DNA from: Rhizobium sp. BK313 | Lineage (GTDB): Bacteria; Pseudomonadota; Alphaproteobacteria; Rhizobiales; Rhizobiaceae | DNA: 64,000 nucleotides | Assembly (NCBI RefSeq): GCF_014193655.1 | Contig: NZ_JACHZQ010000001.1 | Coordinates: 1,178,001-1,242,000, forward strand | Direction: 5' to 3' | The notes under the pieces: model-generated | Seen by the model: only the letters and a program-made list of their open reading frames with translations | Database searches by the model: none | Told to the model about the DNA's origin: nothing | In this document: positions 26,485 through 35,681 of the stretch, one piece after another | Layout of the letters: each line of letters opens with the position of its first letter | How positions within the stretch are numbered: the stretch's first letter is position 1 | Position numbers and translations under genes: made by a program

Positions 26485-27246
26485 TCAGATCAGTCTATCG
26501 ATCAAAATAGAGCGTTTCCCCATCGGCGGGATCAGCAACCGGGAAGGATCGAGCCCCTCGGCTTCGGCGGCTTCCCGAAGGCCGTGCCTGCCAACAGTCG
26601 CGTGATCCAGCGCTTCCATGTGGGTTGCGACGATGACGGATTGCGGCGCGAGGCGGCTAACTGCAATCGTCTGCTCCGCATCCATAACGATAAGGTCGCC
26701 ATCCCAACGGGCGCCGCAGGAATGCGTGACAATGATTTCGGGTGAGGTCTGTTGAATGGTCTTGGCAACCGGAGGATAGAGCACCGTATCGCCGGCCCAA
26801 TACACGCGCGGTTCGCCGGCTGCCTCCAGCGTGAGGCCGATAACCGGGCCCATCTTCTCAACAACCGGCCCGACGCCGTGGCTACCCTGTCGCGGCGTTA
26901 TGGTTATACCTTGCCAGACGGTCGTTGCGAGCAACGGCGCTACATTCGTGAAGCCGGCCTCGCGGATATTCTGTTCGTCGCCGGGTTGGCAGAGGATCGG
27001 CAGGGATTTCGGCAATTGCTGCTTGGCTACCGAATCGAAATGATCCGTATGCAGATGCGATACGATCACCAGTTCGACGCCTTCGATAATATCGTCGACG
27101 GAGCCGGGTAGTTCCACCATCGGGTTGAGCGAACGTCCGGTAAAGGACGGCAGGCTGTGGCGTGGCGCGAAATAGGGATCGATCAGCAATACGTGACCGC
27201 CATAGTTGATCTTCAGCGTCGCGTTGCGAATGAGCTTGATGTGCAT
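26485..27246 (-). CDS. MBL-fold metallo-hydrolase (UlaG-like)
   Basis: The 253-residue protein opens with IKLIRNATLKINYGG and DPYF, has the metal-binding motif SHLHTDHFD near residues 63-71, a later His in RQGSHGVG near 119, AGDTVLYP near 150 and a C-terminal ATHMEALDH near 208. This is the beta-lactamase-fold hydrolase layout, similar to UlaG-type lactonases; the substrate is unknown. It starts 19 bases after the moaA stop in the same direction, so it may be cotranscribed with moaA, without evidence of a role in cofactor synthesis. Confidence 0.85.
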   Translation of the reverse strand: MHIKLIRNATLKINYGGHVLLIDPYFAPRHSLPSFTGRSLNPMVELPGSVDDIIEGVELVIVSHLHTDHFDSVAKQQLPKSLPILCQPGDEQNIREAGFTNVAPLLATTVWQGITITPRQGSHGVGPVVEKMGPVIGLTLEAAGEPRVYWAGDTVLYPPVAKTIQQTSPEIIVTHSCGARWDGDLIVMDAEQTIAVSRLAPQSVIVATHMEALDHATVGRHGLREAAEAEGLDPSRLLIPPMGKRSILIDRLI

Positions 27247-27265
27247 CTGGATTTTTCCGACGTTA

Positions 27266-28315
27266 TCAGCCGCCCGTCACGCTCATATGGCGGGCGACGG
27301 CCGGTCTGTTATGGGTGCGGTCGATAATGAAATCGTGACCCTTCGGCTTGCGGGTGATGGCCTCATCGATGGCGGCGTAGACAAGGGCGTCGTCTTCGGT
27401 CGCGCGCAGGGCCGTGCGAAGGTCGGCGGCGTCGTTTTGGCCGAGGCACATATAGAGCGTGCCGGTGCAGGTCAGACGCACGCGGTTACAGCTCTCGCAG
27501 AAATTATGGGTCAACGGCGTGATGAAGCCGAGACGGCCGCCGGTTTCGGCGACTTCGACGTAACGGGCCGGGCCGCCGGTCTTGTAAGGAATATCGGTCA
27601 GCGTGAATTGCCGTTCGAGATCGGCGCGCAATTTGGAGAGCGGCAGGTATCGATCGGTGCGGTCTTCCTCGATCTCGCCCATCGGCATCGTCTCGATGAC
27701 GGTCAGGTCCATACCGCGGCCGTGGGCGAAGCGCAGCAGCTCGGGCATCTCCGTCTCGTTGAAGTCCTTGAGCGCCACGGCATTGAGCTTAATTTTCAGG
27801 CCGGCCTTCTGCGCAGCGTCGATACCCTCCATCACCTTGGCGAAATCGCCCCAGCGGGTGATGGCGTGGAATTTATCGGGATCGAGGGTGTCGAGCGAAA
27901 CGTTGATGCGGCGCACGCCGCAATCATAGAGTTCTTCGGCATAGCGCGAGAGCTGCGAGCCATTGGTGGTCAGCGTGAGCTCGTCGAGGTCGCCGTTTTG
28001 AACCTGCCTGCCGAGCTCGCGCACCAGAAACATGATGTTCTTGCGCACCAGCGGCTCGCCGCCGGTCAGCCGAATCTTGCGGACGCCCTTGGCAATGAAG
28101 GCGGAACAGAGCCGGTTCAGCTCTTCCAGAGTCAGCAGATCCTTCTTCGGCAGGAAGGTCATGTGTTCCGCCATACAATAGGTGCAGCGGAAATCGCAGC
28201 GATCGGTCACCGAAACGCGCAGATAAGTGACCGCCCGCCCGAAAGGGTCGATCATGGGTGACGCATCTGCCACCAGCGGCGATCCGTTGCCTATCGTACC
28301 GACAATGCTGTTCAC
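27266..28315 (-). CDS. moaA: GTP 3',8-cyclase, GTG start
   Basis: MoaA is a radical-SAM enzyme that starts molybdopterin synthesis from GTP together with MoaC. The 349-residue protein has the first cluster motif [11 protein letters not shown] near residues 33-43, GGEPLVRK near 88 and the C-terminal cluster cysteines in [14 protein letters not shown] near 274-287. A strong GGAGG (complement of 28321-28325) sits five bases before GTG 28315; the ATG six codons upstream (28333) has no ribosome site, so GTG is preferred. The last residues end in Gly-Gly, a MoaA hallmark. Confidence 0.94.
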   Translation of the reverse strand: MNSIVGTIGNGSPLVADASPMIDPFGRAVTYLRVSVTDRCDFRCTYCMAEHMTFLPKKDLLTLEELNRLCSAFIAKGVRKIRLTGGEPLVRKNIMFLVRELGRQVQNGDLDELTLTTNGSQLSRYAEELYDCGVRRINVSLDTLDPDKFHAITRWGDFAKVMEGIDAAQKAGLKIKLNAVALKDFNETEMPELLRFAHGRGMDLTVIETMPMGEIEEDRTDRYLPLSKLRADLERQFTLTDIPYKTGGPARYVEVAETGGRLGFITPLTHNFCESCNRVRLTCTGTLYMCLGQNDAADLRTALRATEDDALVYAAIDEAITRKPKGHDFIIDRTHNRPAVARHMSVTGG

Positions 28316-28449
28316 GAAAACCTCCGTTGTCATGTTAATGTGTGCATAGGCGATTGTTGCGTCAAGGGAAATGCATTTCGAATGCACTTGCACGTGAACG
28401 AGTGGCGGCCTACTTCTCCGGATACGCATTGAAACGCATGGGAAAACCG

Positions 28450-28824
28450 ATGAGCGACGTCTGGCCAACCGAATTGAGAGTGTCGAAGGACCGCCATCAT
28501 CTGGTGGTGAGCTTCAATGACGGGGCGAGCTTCGATTTGTCGGCGGAAATGTTGCGCGTGCTGTCGCCATCAGCCGAGGTACAGGGGCATGGACCGGGGC
28601 AGAAGATCACGGTGCCGGGCAAACGCAATGTCGGGATAATGTCGATGACGCCGACCGGCAACTACGCCGTGCGCATCGGTTTTGACGACATGCACGATAC
28701 CGGCATTTTCACCTGGGCCTATCTGCGTGAACTCGGCGAGAAAGGTCCAGAACTTTTCGCGGCCTATGAGGCCGAACTGAAGGAAAAGGGCTTGAGCCGC
28801 GAGGTGGCAGGCAAGCCGCACTAG
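28450..28824 (+). CDS. DUF971 family protein
   Basis: This 124-residue protein is a single DUF971 domain, the small domain also found at the start of gamma-butyrobetaine hydroxylase. Motifs are [18 protein letters not shown] near residue 5, [19 protein letters not shown] near 30-48 and [17 protein letters not shown] near 79-95. Stand-alone DUF971 proteins are often linked to iron-sulfur or molybdenum cofactor genes, which fits its position divergent from moaA; the function is not established. ATG 28438 is an alternative start four codons upstream. Confidence 0.85.
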   Translation: MSDVWPTELRVSKDRHHLVVSFNDGASFDLSAEMLRVLSPSAEVQGHGPGQKITVPGKRNVGIMSMTPTGNYAVRIGFDDMHDTGIFTWAYLRELGEKGPELFAAYEAELKEKGLSREVAGKPH

Positions 28825-28849
28825 CGCTATTGCAGCAAGGGGGGCAGGC

Positions 28850-30049
28850 ATGACAGGCGGAGATACTGGAAGCTGGCTGCGTGCCAAAGGCAGCAAAAAC
28901 GAAAGCAAGGTCTCTTTCGTCGAACTGTTTTTCGATCTGGTCTTCGTCTTCTCGATCTCACAGCTTTCGCATGCGCTCGGCGATCATTTCACGCCCCTCG
29001 GTGCCATTGAAGCCGGCATGCTGATTTTTGCGGTATGGTGGGTATGGGTATTTACCGCCTGGGTAACGAACTGGCTCGATCCCGACCGGATGCCGGTGCG
29101 CATCATGCTCTTCGTGCTGATGCTTGCCGGATTGGTTCTTTCGGCATCCATTCCGGATGCGTTTGCTGAGAAAGGCATTTTCTTCGCCGGCGCCTATGTG
29201 TTCATGCAAGTTGGGCGATCGCTGTTCACGGTCTATGCCCTCAGGGATGTCAGCCCCGCCAATCATCGCAATTTCGTCCGCATCACCTGCTGGCTGATGT
29301 TGTCTGGCGCCTTTTGGATTGCCGGCGCCGTGATGGAAGGTGAGACGCGGGTGGCGCTTTGGCTTGCGGCGCTGGCAATCGAATATGCCGCACCCGCTTT
29401 CGGCTTTGCCGTGCCTGGCCTGGGCAAGTCGACCGCGGCTGATTGGGATGTTTCCGGTGCTCATCTTGCCGAGCGTTGCGCACTCTTCATCATCATCTGC
29501 CTCGGCGAAGCAATCCTGCAGGCAGGCAAGACATTTGCCGAACAGCCGCTTTCACCGCTGATCGTCACGGTGTTCATTACCGTCTTCGTCAGCACCGTCG
29601 CTATGTGGTGGATCTATTTCCAGTTCGGCCACGAACGCGCCGCCCATCGCATCGAGCAGGACGAAACGCCCGGCAGCCTGGCGCGGCAGGCTTTCACTTA
29701 TGCGCATATCCCGATTCTCGCCGGCATCATTCTCAGCGTCGTCGGCAATGAGTTCCTATTCTCTCATCCGCACGACCAAGCCGATATGCATGCGGGAGCG
29801 GCGATTCTCGGCGGCCCTGCGGTGTTCCTTATCGGCAATCTCTGGTTCAAAGGGACGACAACCGGCCGGCCGCCGCTGTCGCATCTCGTCGGCCTTGCGG
29901 GGCTCGCACTGCTGCTTCTTGCGCTCGCCGAGGTCGATGTCTACCAGCTCGGCATTCTCGCCACTGCCGTACTTGTCGTCGTGGCGATCTGGGAGTTTGC
30001 CTCACTGACACGCGCCGTGCCGTTGGCCCGACCGCCGAGCAATCACTAA
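28850..30049 (+). CDS. Low temperature requirement protein A (LtrA) family membrane protein
   Basis: The 399-residue protein has the LtrA signature KVSFVELFFDLVFVFSISQL in two blocks near residues 22-42 and about eleven transmembrane helices to near residue 390. CLGEAILQAGKTF near 218 is the second conserved motif. The family name comes from Listeria cold growth, but the biochemical role is unknown. GGGGGGCAGG precedes the ATG. It lies 25 bases after the DUF971 gene, and its stop overlaps the convergent marR stop (30046-30049). Confidence 0.88.
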   Translation: MTGGDTGSWLRAKGSKNESKVSFVELFFDLVFVFSISQLSHALGDHFTPLGAIEAGMLIFAVWWVWVFTAWVTNWLDPDRMPVRIMLFVLMLAGLVLSASIPDAFAEKGIFFAGAYVFMQVGRSLFTVYALRDVSPANHRNFVRITCWLMLSGAFWIAGAVMEGETRVALWLAALAIEYAAPAFGFAVPGLGKSTAADWDVSGAHLAERCALFIIICLGEAILQAGKTFAEQPLSPLIVTVFITVFVSTVAMWWIYFQFGHERAAHRIEQDETPGSLARQAFTYAHIPILAGIILSVVGNEFLFSHPHDQADMHAGAAILGGPAVFLIGNLWFKGTTTGRPPLSHLVGLAGLALLLLALAEVDVYQLGILATAVLVVVAIWEFASLTRAVPLARPPSNH

Positions 30050-30528
30050 TCGTCGACTGCTTCCAGAGGCTCACGCTCTTCTTGCAGCAACAGGCTGACG
30101 ATACGCTCCATGTGCGCCGTCATGATGTCGCATTCATCGAGCGGTGCGTCCGAAAGCATACGGTCGATAAGGTCGGTCTGGATGGCCATAGCCTCCTCGG
30201 TCACTCGCCGACCTTCTCCGGTCAGATAAAGCCGCAACACGCGCTTATCGTGCTTGTCGCCGCGGCGTTCGATCAGGCCGCGCTTTTCCATTTGCGGCAA
30301 CAGCATGCTCATGTTGGAACGGCCGACCAGCAGCTTGCGGGCCAACTCCTGCTGCGAAATGCCCTCGAAGCGGAAGAGATTGACGAGAATGTCGAGATGC
30401 GGCGGCTTGATGTCGAGATGGGCGAGTGCCCGGCCGAGCGATTGTTGCATTAGCTGGCAGGCGCGGGCGACAGCGATCCAGCTACGAAAACGCGGATGGT
30501 CCCAAGGTAGGGATTGATTTTTGTTCAT
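30046..30528 (-). CDS. MarR family transcriptional regulator
   Basis: The 160-residue winged-helix protein contains ISQQELARKLLVGRSNMSMLL near residues 56-76, the recognition helix region, and the wing KHDKRVLRLYLT near 98-110, with dimerisation helices at both ends. It is divergent from the alpha/beta hydrolase gene, with an inverted repeat in the 45-base gap, so it probably represses both itself and the hydrolase. The inducer is unknown. Confidence 0.9.
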   Translation of the reverse strand: MNKNQSLPWDHPRFRSWIAVARACQLMQQSLGRALAHLDIKPPHLDILVNLFRFEGISQQELARKLLVGRSNMSMLLPQMEKRGLIERRGDKHDKRVLRLYLTGEGRRVTEEAMAIQTDLIDRMLSDAPLDECDIMTAHMERIVSLLLQEEREPLEAVDD

Positions 30529-30541
30529 CGTTGTACTTTAT

Positions 30542-30557
30542 TGTTCATGATTGAACA
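30542..30557 (+). promoter_or_regulatory. MarR-type operator in the marR/hydrolase gap
   Basis: TGTTCA (30542-30547) and TGAACA (30552-30557) are perfect inverted halves separated by TGAT. The site lies 13 bases before the marR start and 16 before the hydrolase start, covering both promoters. A related TTGTAC half lies at 30533-30538. Confidence 0.6.
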
Positions 30558-30573
30558 TTATTGGATTCTCACT

Positions 30574-31548
30574 ATGTCATCCTTTGCGCTTAAGGTCACC
30601 CGGCTGGGTTTGTCCAGCCTTAGCAGGATTTCGCCGCGACTTGCCGGCAAGGCCGCCTTCAAGCTTTTCTGTCTGACACCTTCGCGCCGGCCTCGGGGCG
30701 CCAAGGCGGAGGCCGCGTATGCGGAGGGTAGGGCGCGTCTGAGCTCCGCCGAGGAGATCATGCTGCCCTTTCAAGGCGGACGGGCGATGGCCTATCGCTT
30801 CAACGGCGGCGCCAACGGCCGGCGTAAGCGCTTTCTTGTCGTCCATGGCTGGGGCTCCAGCAGTGAATATATGTCGGAACTAGCCGCGTTTCTTGCGAGC
30901 AGCGGTGCCGAGGTGATCTCACTCGATCTGCCCGGCCACGGCCGCTCACGGGGGCGCTTCCTCAATGTGCGCCTCGCCGTTTCGGCCATCGCTGCGGCGG
31001 CGGAGCGTTTTGGTGCGTTCGATGCGACCATCGGCCATTCTTTCGGTGGTGCTTCCATAGCGATTGCCGCGGCTGGTTTTCTGCCGGGTATCGAGCCGGT
31101 TCTGCCGGATCGCCTGGTGCTGATCGGCGCGCCGAGTGCGATGGGTTGGTTGTTCACGGATTTCGGCAGGATGGTGCGGCTTGGTCCTGTGACGCAGGCA
31201 GCACTTGAGGCGGAGGTCGGCCATGTCACCGGCAGGACGCTCGACGAATACGACGCCGGACGTGGCGTTCGCGACCTCGGTAGGTCGGTGCTGGTTATCC
31301 ATGCCGAGGACGACAAGGAAGTCAGCGCCGAGCATGCTCGCGCCTATGCCACCGCGGGTGACCATGTTCGCCTCCTCTGGGCGAACGGCTTCGGCCATCG
31401 CCGCATCGTCAGCGCCGCTCCCGTGCTGGAGGCGATCGGTGAATTCCTAGGGGAAGCGCAGGCACCCGCCTGGCAAGAAAATGCACTCGAAACTGATGGT
31501 AAAACGGTTATATCGTTTGTTCGGACGCCAGTGCGGCGCGTGTCATAG
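30574..31548 (+). CDS. Alpha/beta hydrolase
   Basis: The 324-residue protein has the oxyanion-hole motif VVHGWGSSSEYM near residue 89, the nucleophile elbow GHSFGGAS near 156 with Ser as nucleophile, HAEDDKEVS near 249 and the catalytic His in GFGHRRI near 276. These form a complete Ser-Asp-His triad. The substrate is unknown. The ATG at 30574 was chosen because earlier in-frame ATGs fall inside or next to the operator. Control by the divergent MarR regulator suggests induction by its ligand, perhaps an ester or phenolic compound, which is inference. Confidence 0.85.
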   Translation: MSSFALKVTRLGLSSLSRISPRLAGKAAFKLFCLTPSRRPRGAKAEAAYAEGRARLSSAEEIMLPFQGGRAMAYRFNGGANGRRKRFLVVHGWGSSSEYMSELAAFLASSGAEVISLDLPGHGRSRGRFLNVRLAVSAIAAAAERFGAFDATIGHSFGGASIAIAAAGFLPGIEPVLPDRLVLIGAPSAMGWLFTDFGRMVRLGPVTQAALEAEVGHVTGRTLDEYDAGRGVRDLGRSVLVIHAEDDKEVSAEHARAYATAGDHVRLLWANGFGHRRIVSAAPVLEAIGEFLGEAQAPAWQENALETDGKTVISFVRTPVRRVS

Positions 31549-31606
31549 CAACGTCACGCCTTGCGTCTAACCCGCCGGTATCTGGATCAAAAAGACGTGA
31601 GGCAAC

Positions 31607-32215
31607 ATGCGGATCATCACTTCCGTTGACGAATTGAATGAGCTTTATGGCGGCACCAGCGAGGCGTCGGTCGCCAAGGTGACGAATGCACTGACGCCGC
31701 TTTATCGCCAAATGATCGAGGCATCGCCCTTCATGGCGCTGGCGACGGTTGGCCCGGAGGGGTTGGATTGTTCGCCGCGCGGCGATTTGGGTGGTGTCGT
31801 GCGCGTGCAGGACGACAAGACGCTGCTGCTTCCCGACTGGCGCGGCAACAATCGCGTTGATTCGCTTGCCAACATCGTCAGGGATCCCCGCATTGCGCTG
31901 ATGTTCCTGATCCCCGGCTCGAACACCACGATGCGCCTCAATGGCCGTGCGGTCGTCTCCATCGAGGAGAGCCTGCTGGCGAGCTTCGAGATGGAGGGCA
32001 AGCATCCGCGCAGCGTCGTAGTGATCACCATCGACGAGGTTTATTTTCAATGCGCGCGGGCGGTGATGCGTGCCGAACTCTGGAAGGCGGAGACGTTTGC
32101 CGATCCGGCAAGCCTGCCGACACCCGGCATGCTGCTGAAGGCGGCGAAGGGCGATTTCGATCAGGAGACCTATGATCGTGAATGGCCGGCGCGAGCCGCC
32201 AAGAGCATGTGGTAA
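31607..32215 (+). CDS. Pyridoxamine 5'-phosphate oxidase-like FMN-binding protein
   Basis: The 202-residue protein has the split-barrel flavin-binding layout: SPFMALATVGPEGLDCSPRG in blocks near residues 41-60, LLPDWRGNNRVDSLANI near 76-92 and GRAVVS near 115. It resembles the flavin-binding group of PNPOx-like proteins and not the vitamin B6 enzyme PdxH. Substrate and redox partner are unknown. It follows the hydrolase by 58 bases and may be cotranscribed. Confidence 0.82.
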   Translation: MRIITSVDELNELYGGTSEASVAKVTNALTPLYRQMIEASPFMALATVGPEGLDCSPRGDLGGVVRVQDDKTLLLPDWRGNNRVDSLANIVRDPRIALMFLIPGSNTTMRLNGRAVVSIEESLLASFEMEGKHPRSVVVITIDEVYFQCARAVMRAELWKAETFADPASLPTPGMLLKAAKGDFDQETYDREWPARAAKSMW

Positions 32216-32219
32216 CAAA

Positions 32220-32265
32220 AACCCGCCGGCGCACCTAAGGAACTGGCGCCGACGGGTTGGTTTTT
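32220..32265. terminator. Bidirectional terminator between the FMN protein and diguanylate cyclase genes
   Basis: AACCCGCCGGCGC (32220-32232) pairs with GCGCCGACGGGTT (32246-32258), one mismatch. A T-run (TTTTTA, 32261-32266) follows on the + strand, and the A-run before the stem (ACAAAAA) gives a T-run on the - strand. It can serve both convergent genes. Confidence 0.8.
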
Positions 32266-32276
32266 ACGTCTCGTTT

Positions 32277-33344
32277 TTAGCTCTTGTAGATAAGCCAGCT
32301 CTTGGTGAAATCTTTCTGCATACCGTCCTGATAGGCATAGCTGCAGTTGCGGCCGGCATTCTTGGCGCAATATAGCGCGATGTCGGTCTTGCTATAGAGT
32401 TCACCGGGGTCTGTGGCTTCCGAGGCCATGCAGATGCCGAGAGAGATGGTGATCGGCCCATAATTGATCTTGGTGCGGGAATTCTTGAACGGCGTTGCTT
32501 CCAGCGCACGGCGGATGCGCTCGCAGATCGCCATGACCTCTTCCTGCGTATTGCCCTCAAGAATCAGTGCGAATTCCTCGCCGCCGGTGCGGGCGACGAA
32601 GGCCTCCCGCCGAACATTGGCGCGGATGATGGAGGCAACGGTGGCAAGGATCTTGTCGCCGACCGGGTGGCCGTAGCTGTCGTTGATCTTCTTGAAATGA
32701 TCGATATCGGCCAGCACCAGCGCCGTCACAGGCCGCGCCATCTGGTTATCGAAGATCGCGGCCAGGCGATCATCGAAGGCACGGCGATTGGAGAGCCGCG
32801 TCAGCGCATCGGTATTGGCTATGCGCTTGTACTCGTCCAGTTCCTTGCGCACCTGGTCCATTTCCTGGCTGCGCTGGGCGACGTTCTCGACGGTCTTTTC
32901 GCCGTGCGCCATGGTGTCGCCGGTCGCTTCCGCCAGGATATCGATGGCGCCGCGCAGCAGGTCGACACTATTGTTGTTCTTGGACGTAATGCGTTCGCAG
33001 GTTTCGCCGAGCAGCCGGTTATAGCTTTCCAGCGAGGTCTGTTCTTGCCGCAGCGTGCGCAACACGCCGTCGAGTTCAGTGATCAGGCGGGCATGTGCGT
33101 CATCGAAGACGCGACCGGCATGGTGGGCGAAATGCTGGGCGCCGAGTGCGTCCAGTTCCTCTTGTGTAGCGCTGCTGCCGAGTGCAGCAAGCTCGCGGGT
33201 AAGGGCAGGGTTGGAACCAATATAGGCTTCGTAGAATAGTTCATAATTGCGCGGGATCGGGGCGACCCCCATGGATCGCATGGCGTAGGTAATCTGTCCT
33301 GCCACGTCGGGAACTTGCGCCTTGGGCGCAACCACCGTACTCAT
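32277..33344 (-). CDS. Diguanylate cyclase (GGDEF protein)
   Basis: The 355-residue soluble protein has a helical N-terminal region (to about residue 180) with no recognised sensor domain, then a GGDEF domain. It shows ALTRLSNRRAFDDRL, ADIDHFKKINDSYGHPVGD and the active-site motif GGEEF near residue 268. The intact motif predicts synthesis of cyclic di-GMP from GTP. No RxxD inhibitory site is present five residues before GGEEF, so product inhibition through that site is not expected. It is preceded by a very AT-rich promoter region. Confidence 0.92.
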   Translation of the reverse strand: MSTVVAPKAQVPDVAGQITYAMRSMGVAPIPRNYELFYEAYIGSNPALTRELAALGSSATQEELDALGAQHFAHHAGRVFDDAHARLITELDGVLRTLRQEQTSLESYNRLLGETCERITSKNNNSVDLLRGAIDILAEATGDTMAHGEKTVENVAQRSQEMDQVRKELDEYKRIANTDALTRLSNRRAFDDRLAAIFDNQMARPVTALVLADIDHFKKINDSYGHPVGDKILATVASIIRANVRREAFVARTGGEEFALILEGNTQEEVMAICERIRRALEATPFKNSRTKINYGPITISLGICMASEATDPGELYSKTDIALYCAKNAGRNCSYAYQDGMQKDFTKSWLIYKS

Positions 33345-33490
33345 CGGCGAACTCCATAATATGATTTATTGAAAGCACTATTTTTACATAGCCTAAGATT
33401 CTTTGAAAAAGATTAAGGCAATTAATATAAAATATTATATGTAAGTTCGGATTGAGAATTAATTCTATTCTAAAATAGAAATATTTATAC

Positions 33491-33519
33491 GAAAGGCGCC
33501 GAACCGGCGCCTTTCTTTT
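33491..33519. terminator. Perfect 10-bp hairpin between the fumarase and diguanylate cyclase genes
   Basis: GAAAGGCGCC (33491-33500) and GGCGCCTTTC (33506-33515) pair perfectly around GAACC, 25 bases after the leftward fumarase stop. T-runs on either side are short. The AT-rich stretch 33380-33490 beside it, including the palindrome AGAATTAATTCT, probably holds the cyclase promoter. Confidence 0.6.
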
Positions 33520-33539
33520 GTCTGTACGGCTGACGAAAG

Positions 33540-35147
33540 TCAGCCGAGATTTAGTTCCTGGAAGAAGTCGTTGCCCTTATCATCGATAACGATGAAAGCC
33601 GGAAAATCCTCAACTTCGATTTTCCAGACCGCTTCCATGCCGAGTTCCGGATATTCCAATACCTCGACCTTCTTGATGCAGTCCTGAGCGAGGCGGGCGG
33701 CCGGCCCGCCTATAGAGCCAAGATAGAAGCCGCCATGCGCCTTGCATGCCTCGCGCACGGCGCGCGAGCGATTGCCCTTGGCGAGCATCACCATCGAGCC
33801 GCCGAACGACTGGAACTGGTCGACATAGCTGTCCATGCGGCCGGCCGTCGTCGGGCCGAACGAACCGGAGGCGTAGCCGGCTGGCGTCTTGGCCGGGCCG
33901 GCGTAGTAGACGGGGTGGTTCTTCAGGTAGTCCGGCATCCCCTGACCTTTCTCCAGGCGCTCGCGAATTTTCGCATGCGCAAGATCGCGGGCGACGATGA
34001 TCGTGCCCGTCAGCGACAGCCGGGTCTTGACCGGATGGCGAGACAGTTCCGCCAGGATATCGGCCATTGGCCGGTCGAGGTCGATGCGAACCATCGATTC
34101 GGAGAGCTTCGCCTCGTTGATTTCGGGCATGTATTTCGACGGATCGGTTTCGAGCTGCTCTATGAAAATGCCGTCGCGAGTAATCTTGCCCTTGGCTTGA
34201 CGATCGGCGGAACAGGAAACGCCGAGGCCGATCGGCAGGGAAGCGCCGTGGCGGGGCAGGCGGATGACGCGAACGTCATGACAGAAATATTTGCCGCCGA
34301 ACTGCGCGCCGACGCCAAGGCTCTGCGTCAGCTTATGAATTTCCTTTTCCATTTCGACATCCCGGAAGGCATGCCCGCTTTCGGAGCCCTCCGTGGGAAG
34401 ACAGTCGAGATAGCGCGTCGAGGCAAGTTTGACGGTCTTGAGGTTCATCTCGGCCGAGGTGCCGCCGATGACGATCGCCAGATGGTAGGGAGGACAGGCT
34501 GCCGTGCCGAGGGTCAGGATCTTTTCCTTGAGGAAATCCAGCATGCGGTCGTGGGTGAGCAGCGATGGCGTGCCCTGATAGAGAAAGGTCTTGTTGGCCG
34601 AACCGCCGCCTTTGGCGACGAAGAGGAATTCGTAGGCGTCGATACCTTCCTCATAGATGTCGATCTGGGCTGGAAGGTTGTTCTTGGTGTTCTTTTCCTC
34701 GAACATCTTGATAGGCGCGAGTTGCGAATAACGCAGGTTCTTCCTTTCGTAGGCGTCGAGCACGCCTTTCGCCAGAGCCGCGCTGTCGCCGCCTTCGGTC
34801 CAGACGCGACGGCCTTTCTTGCCCATGATGATCGCGGTGCCGGTGTCCTGGCACATGGGCAGCACGCCGCCCGCGGCGATATTGGCGTTCTTCAGCAGAT
34901 CATAGGCGACGAAGCGGTCGTTATCGGTCGCTTCCGGGTCTTCGAGGATGGAAGCGAGCTGCTGCAGGTGGCCGGGGCGCAGCAGGTGGTTGATGTCGGC
35001 AAAGGCCGCTTCGGCGAGCAGCCGGATGCCCTCGGGATCGACGGTCAGGATGTCCTGGCCCTTGAACGTATCGACGGAGACATAGTCGCCGGAAATCTTG
35101 CGATAGGGGGTGGCGTCGTCGCCGAGGGGGAAGAGATCGTCAGCCAT
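33540..35147 (-). CDS. Class I fumarate hydratase (iron-sulfur type)
   Basis: This enzyme hydrates fumarate to L-malate in the TCA cycle using an oxygen-sensitive [4Fe-4S] cluster. At 535 residues it matches FumA/FumB length. Cluster-region cysteines appear in [10 protein letters not shown] near residue 98, [10 protein letters not shown] near 220 and [13 protein letters not shown] near 312; [18 protein letters not shown] near 440 belongs to the C-terminal beta domain. The ATG at 35147 follows GAAAGGTCC; the open frame is 21 codons longer. A second, iron-free fumarase (fumC) lies 535 bases upstream in the same direction. Confidence 0.93.
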   Translation of the reverse strand: MADDLFPLGDDATPYRKISGDYVSVDTFKGQDILTVDPEGIRLLAEAAFADINHLLRPGHLQQLASILEDPEATDNDRFVAYDLLKNANIAAGGVLPMCQDTGTAIIMGKKGRRVWTEGGDSAALAKGVLDAYERKNLRYSQLAPIKMFEEKNTKNNLPAQIDIYEEGIDAYEFLFVAKGGGSANKTFLYQGTPSLLTHDRMLDFLKEKILTLGTAACPPYHLAIVIGGTSAEMNLKTVKLASTRYLDCLPTEGSESGHAFRDVEMEKEIHKLTQSLGVGAQFGGKYFCHDVRVIRLPRHGASLPIGLGVSCSADRQAKGKITRDGIFIEQLETDPSKYMPEINEAKLSESMVRIDLDRPMADILAELSRHPVKTRLSLTGTIIVARDLAHAKIRERLEKGQGMPDYLKNHPVYYAGPAKTPAGYASGSFGPTTAGRMDSYVDQFQSFGGSMVMLAKGNRSRAVREACKAHGGFYLGSIGGPAARLAQDCIKKVEVLEYPELGMEAVWKIEVEDFPAFIVIDDKGNDFFQELNLG

Positions 35148-35386
35148 GGGGGACCTTTCAATGCCTTGATGTGGCGGAAGAGACGTTTGCGAACGGTCTA
35201 AATCCGGCAAGGTCCAAATGCAATTGGCTGGATGCTGCGACTAAATTTCAAGAGGTGTGGTTGTCAATGCCGCGTAGACAATGGGTGCTCAAATCGCGCT
35301 CTTGAGAGAACGACCAGCAAGGAGCACATCTTACATCAACAGGCAGGGCGAGGTGCCCAAAGAGGTCTGGGACAAGGGTTGAGATC

Positions 35387-35623
35387 ATGGATATCTCCCA
35401 CAATCATCATCACCATATTTCTCCGCTGGCGGTTGCTGCCGTGGTCGTCGGCGTAAGCATGCTGGCGCTCGGTCATGACGGCTATTTGCAGCGCGCCTTT
35501 CACAAGGAGATCCTGGCGTCGATCAATCCGGCCGATGTTTTGACCGCCGCGGATATGATCCCGGAACAGTCGGGAAACAGCGCTCCGGTGCACTACAGGG
35601 CGATCACCGCGTCGGTACATTAA
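35387..35623 (+). CDS. Small His-rich hypothetical membrane protein
   Basis: I do not recognise this 78-residue protein. It starts with a His cluster (HNHHHH), followed by one hydrophobic helix (ISPLAVAAVVVGVSMLAL, residues 11-28), then a soluble tail. This suggests a single-pass protein with the His cluster on one side of the membrane, perhaps able to bind metal. The ribosome site is weak, so the gene is only probable. It is transcribed opposite to the fumarases on either side. Confidence 0.5.
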   Translation: MDISHNHHHHISPLAVAAVVVGVSMLALGHDGYLQRAFHKEILASINPADVLTAADMIPEQSGNSAPVHYRAITASVH

Positions 35624-35637
35624 TTACCGCAGAGGGC

Positions 35638-35663
35638 GAGCTTCCGGCAGATACCGGAAGCTC
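35638..35663. terminator. Hairpin between the small His-rich gene and fumC
   Basis: GAGCTTCCGG (35638-35647) pairs perfectly with CCGGAAGCTC (35654-35663) around CAGATA, between two convergent stops. Following T-runs are weak (CATTTCACTT). Confidence 0.6.
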
Positions 35664-35681
35664 CATTTCACTTCGCAGAAT

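Noticed and set aside
27206..28261. 351-codon open frame on the + strand across moaA
   Set aside because: Mirror of moaA, no motif of its own; moaA carries both radical-SAM and C-terminal cluster cysteines.
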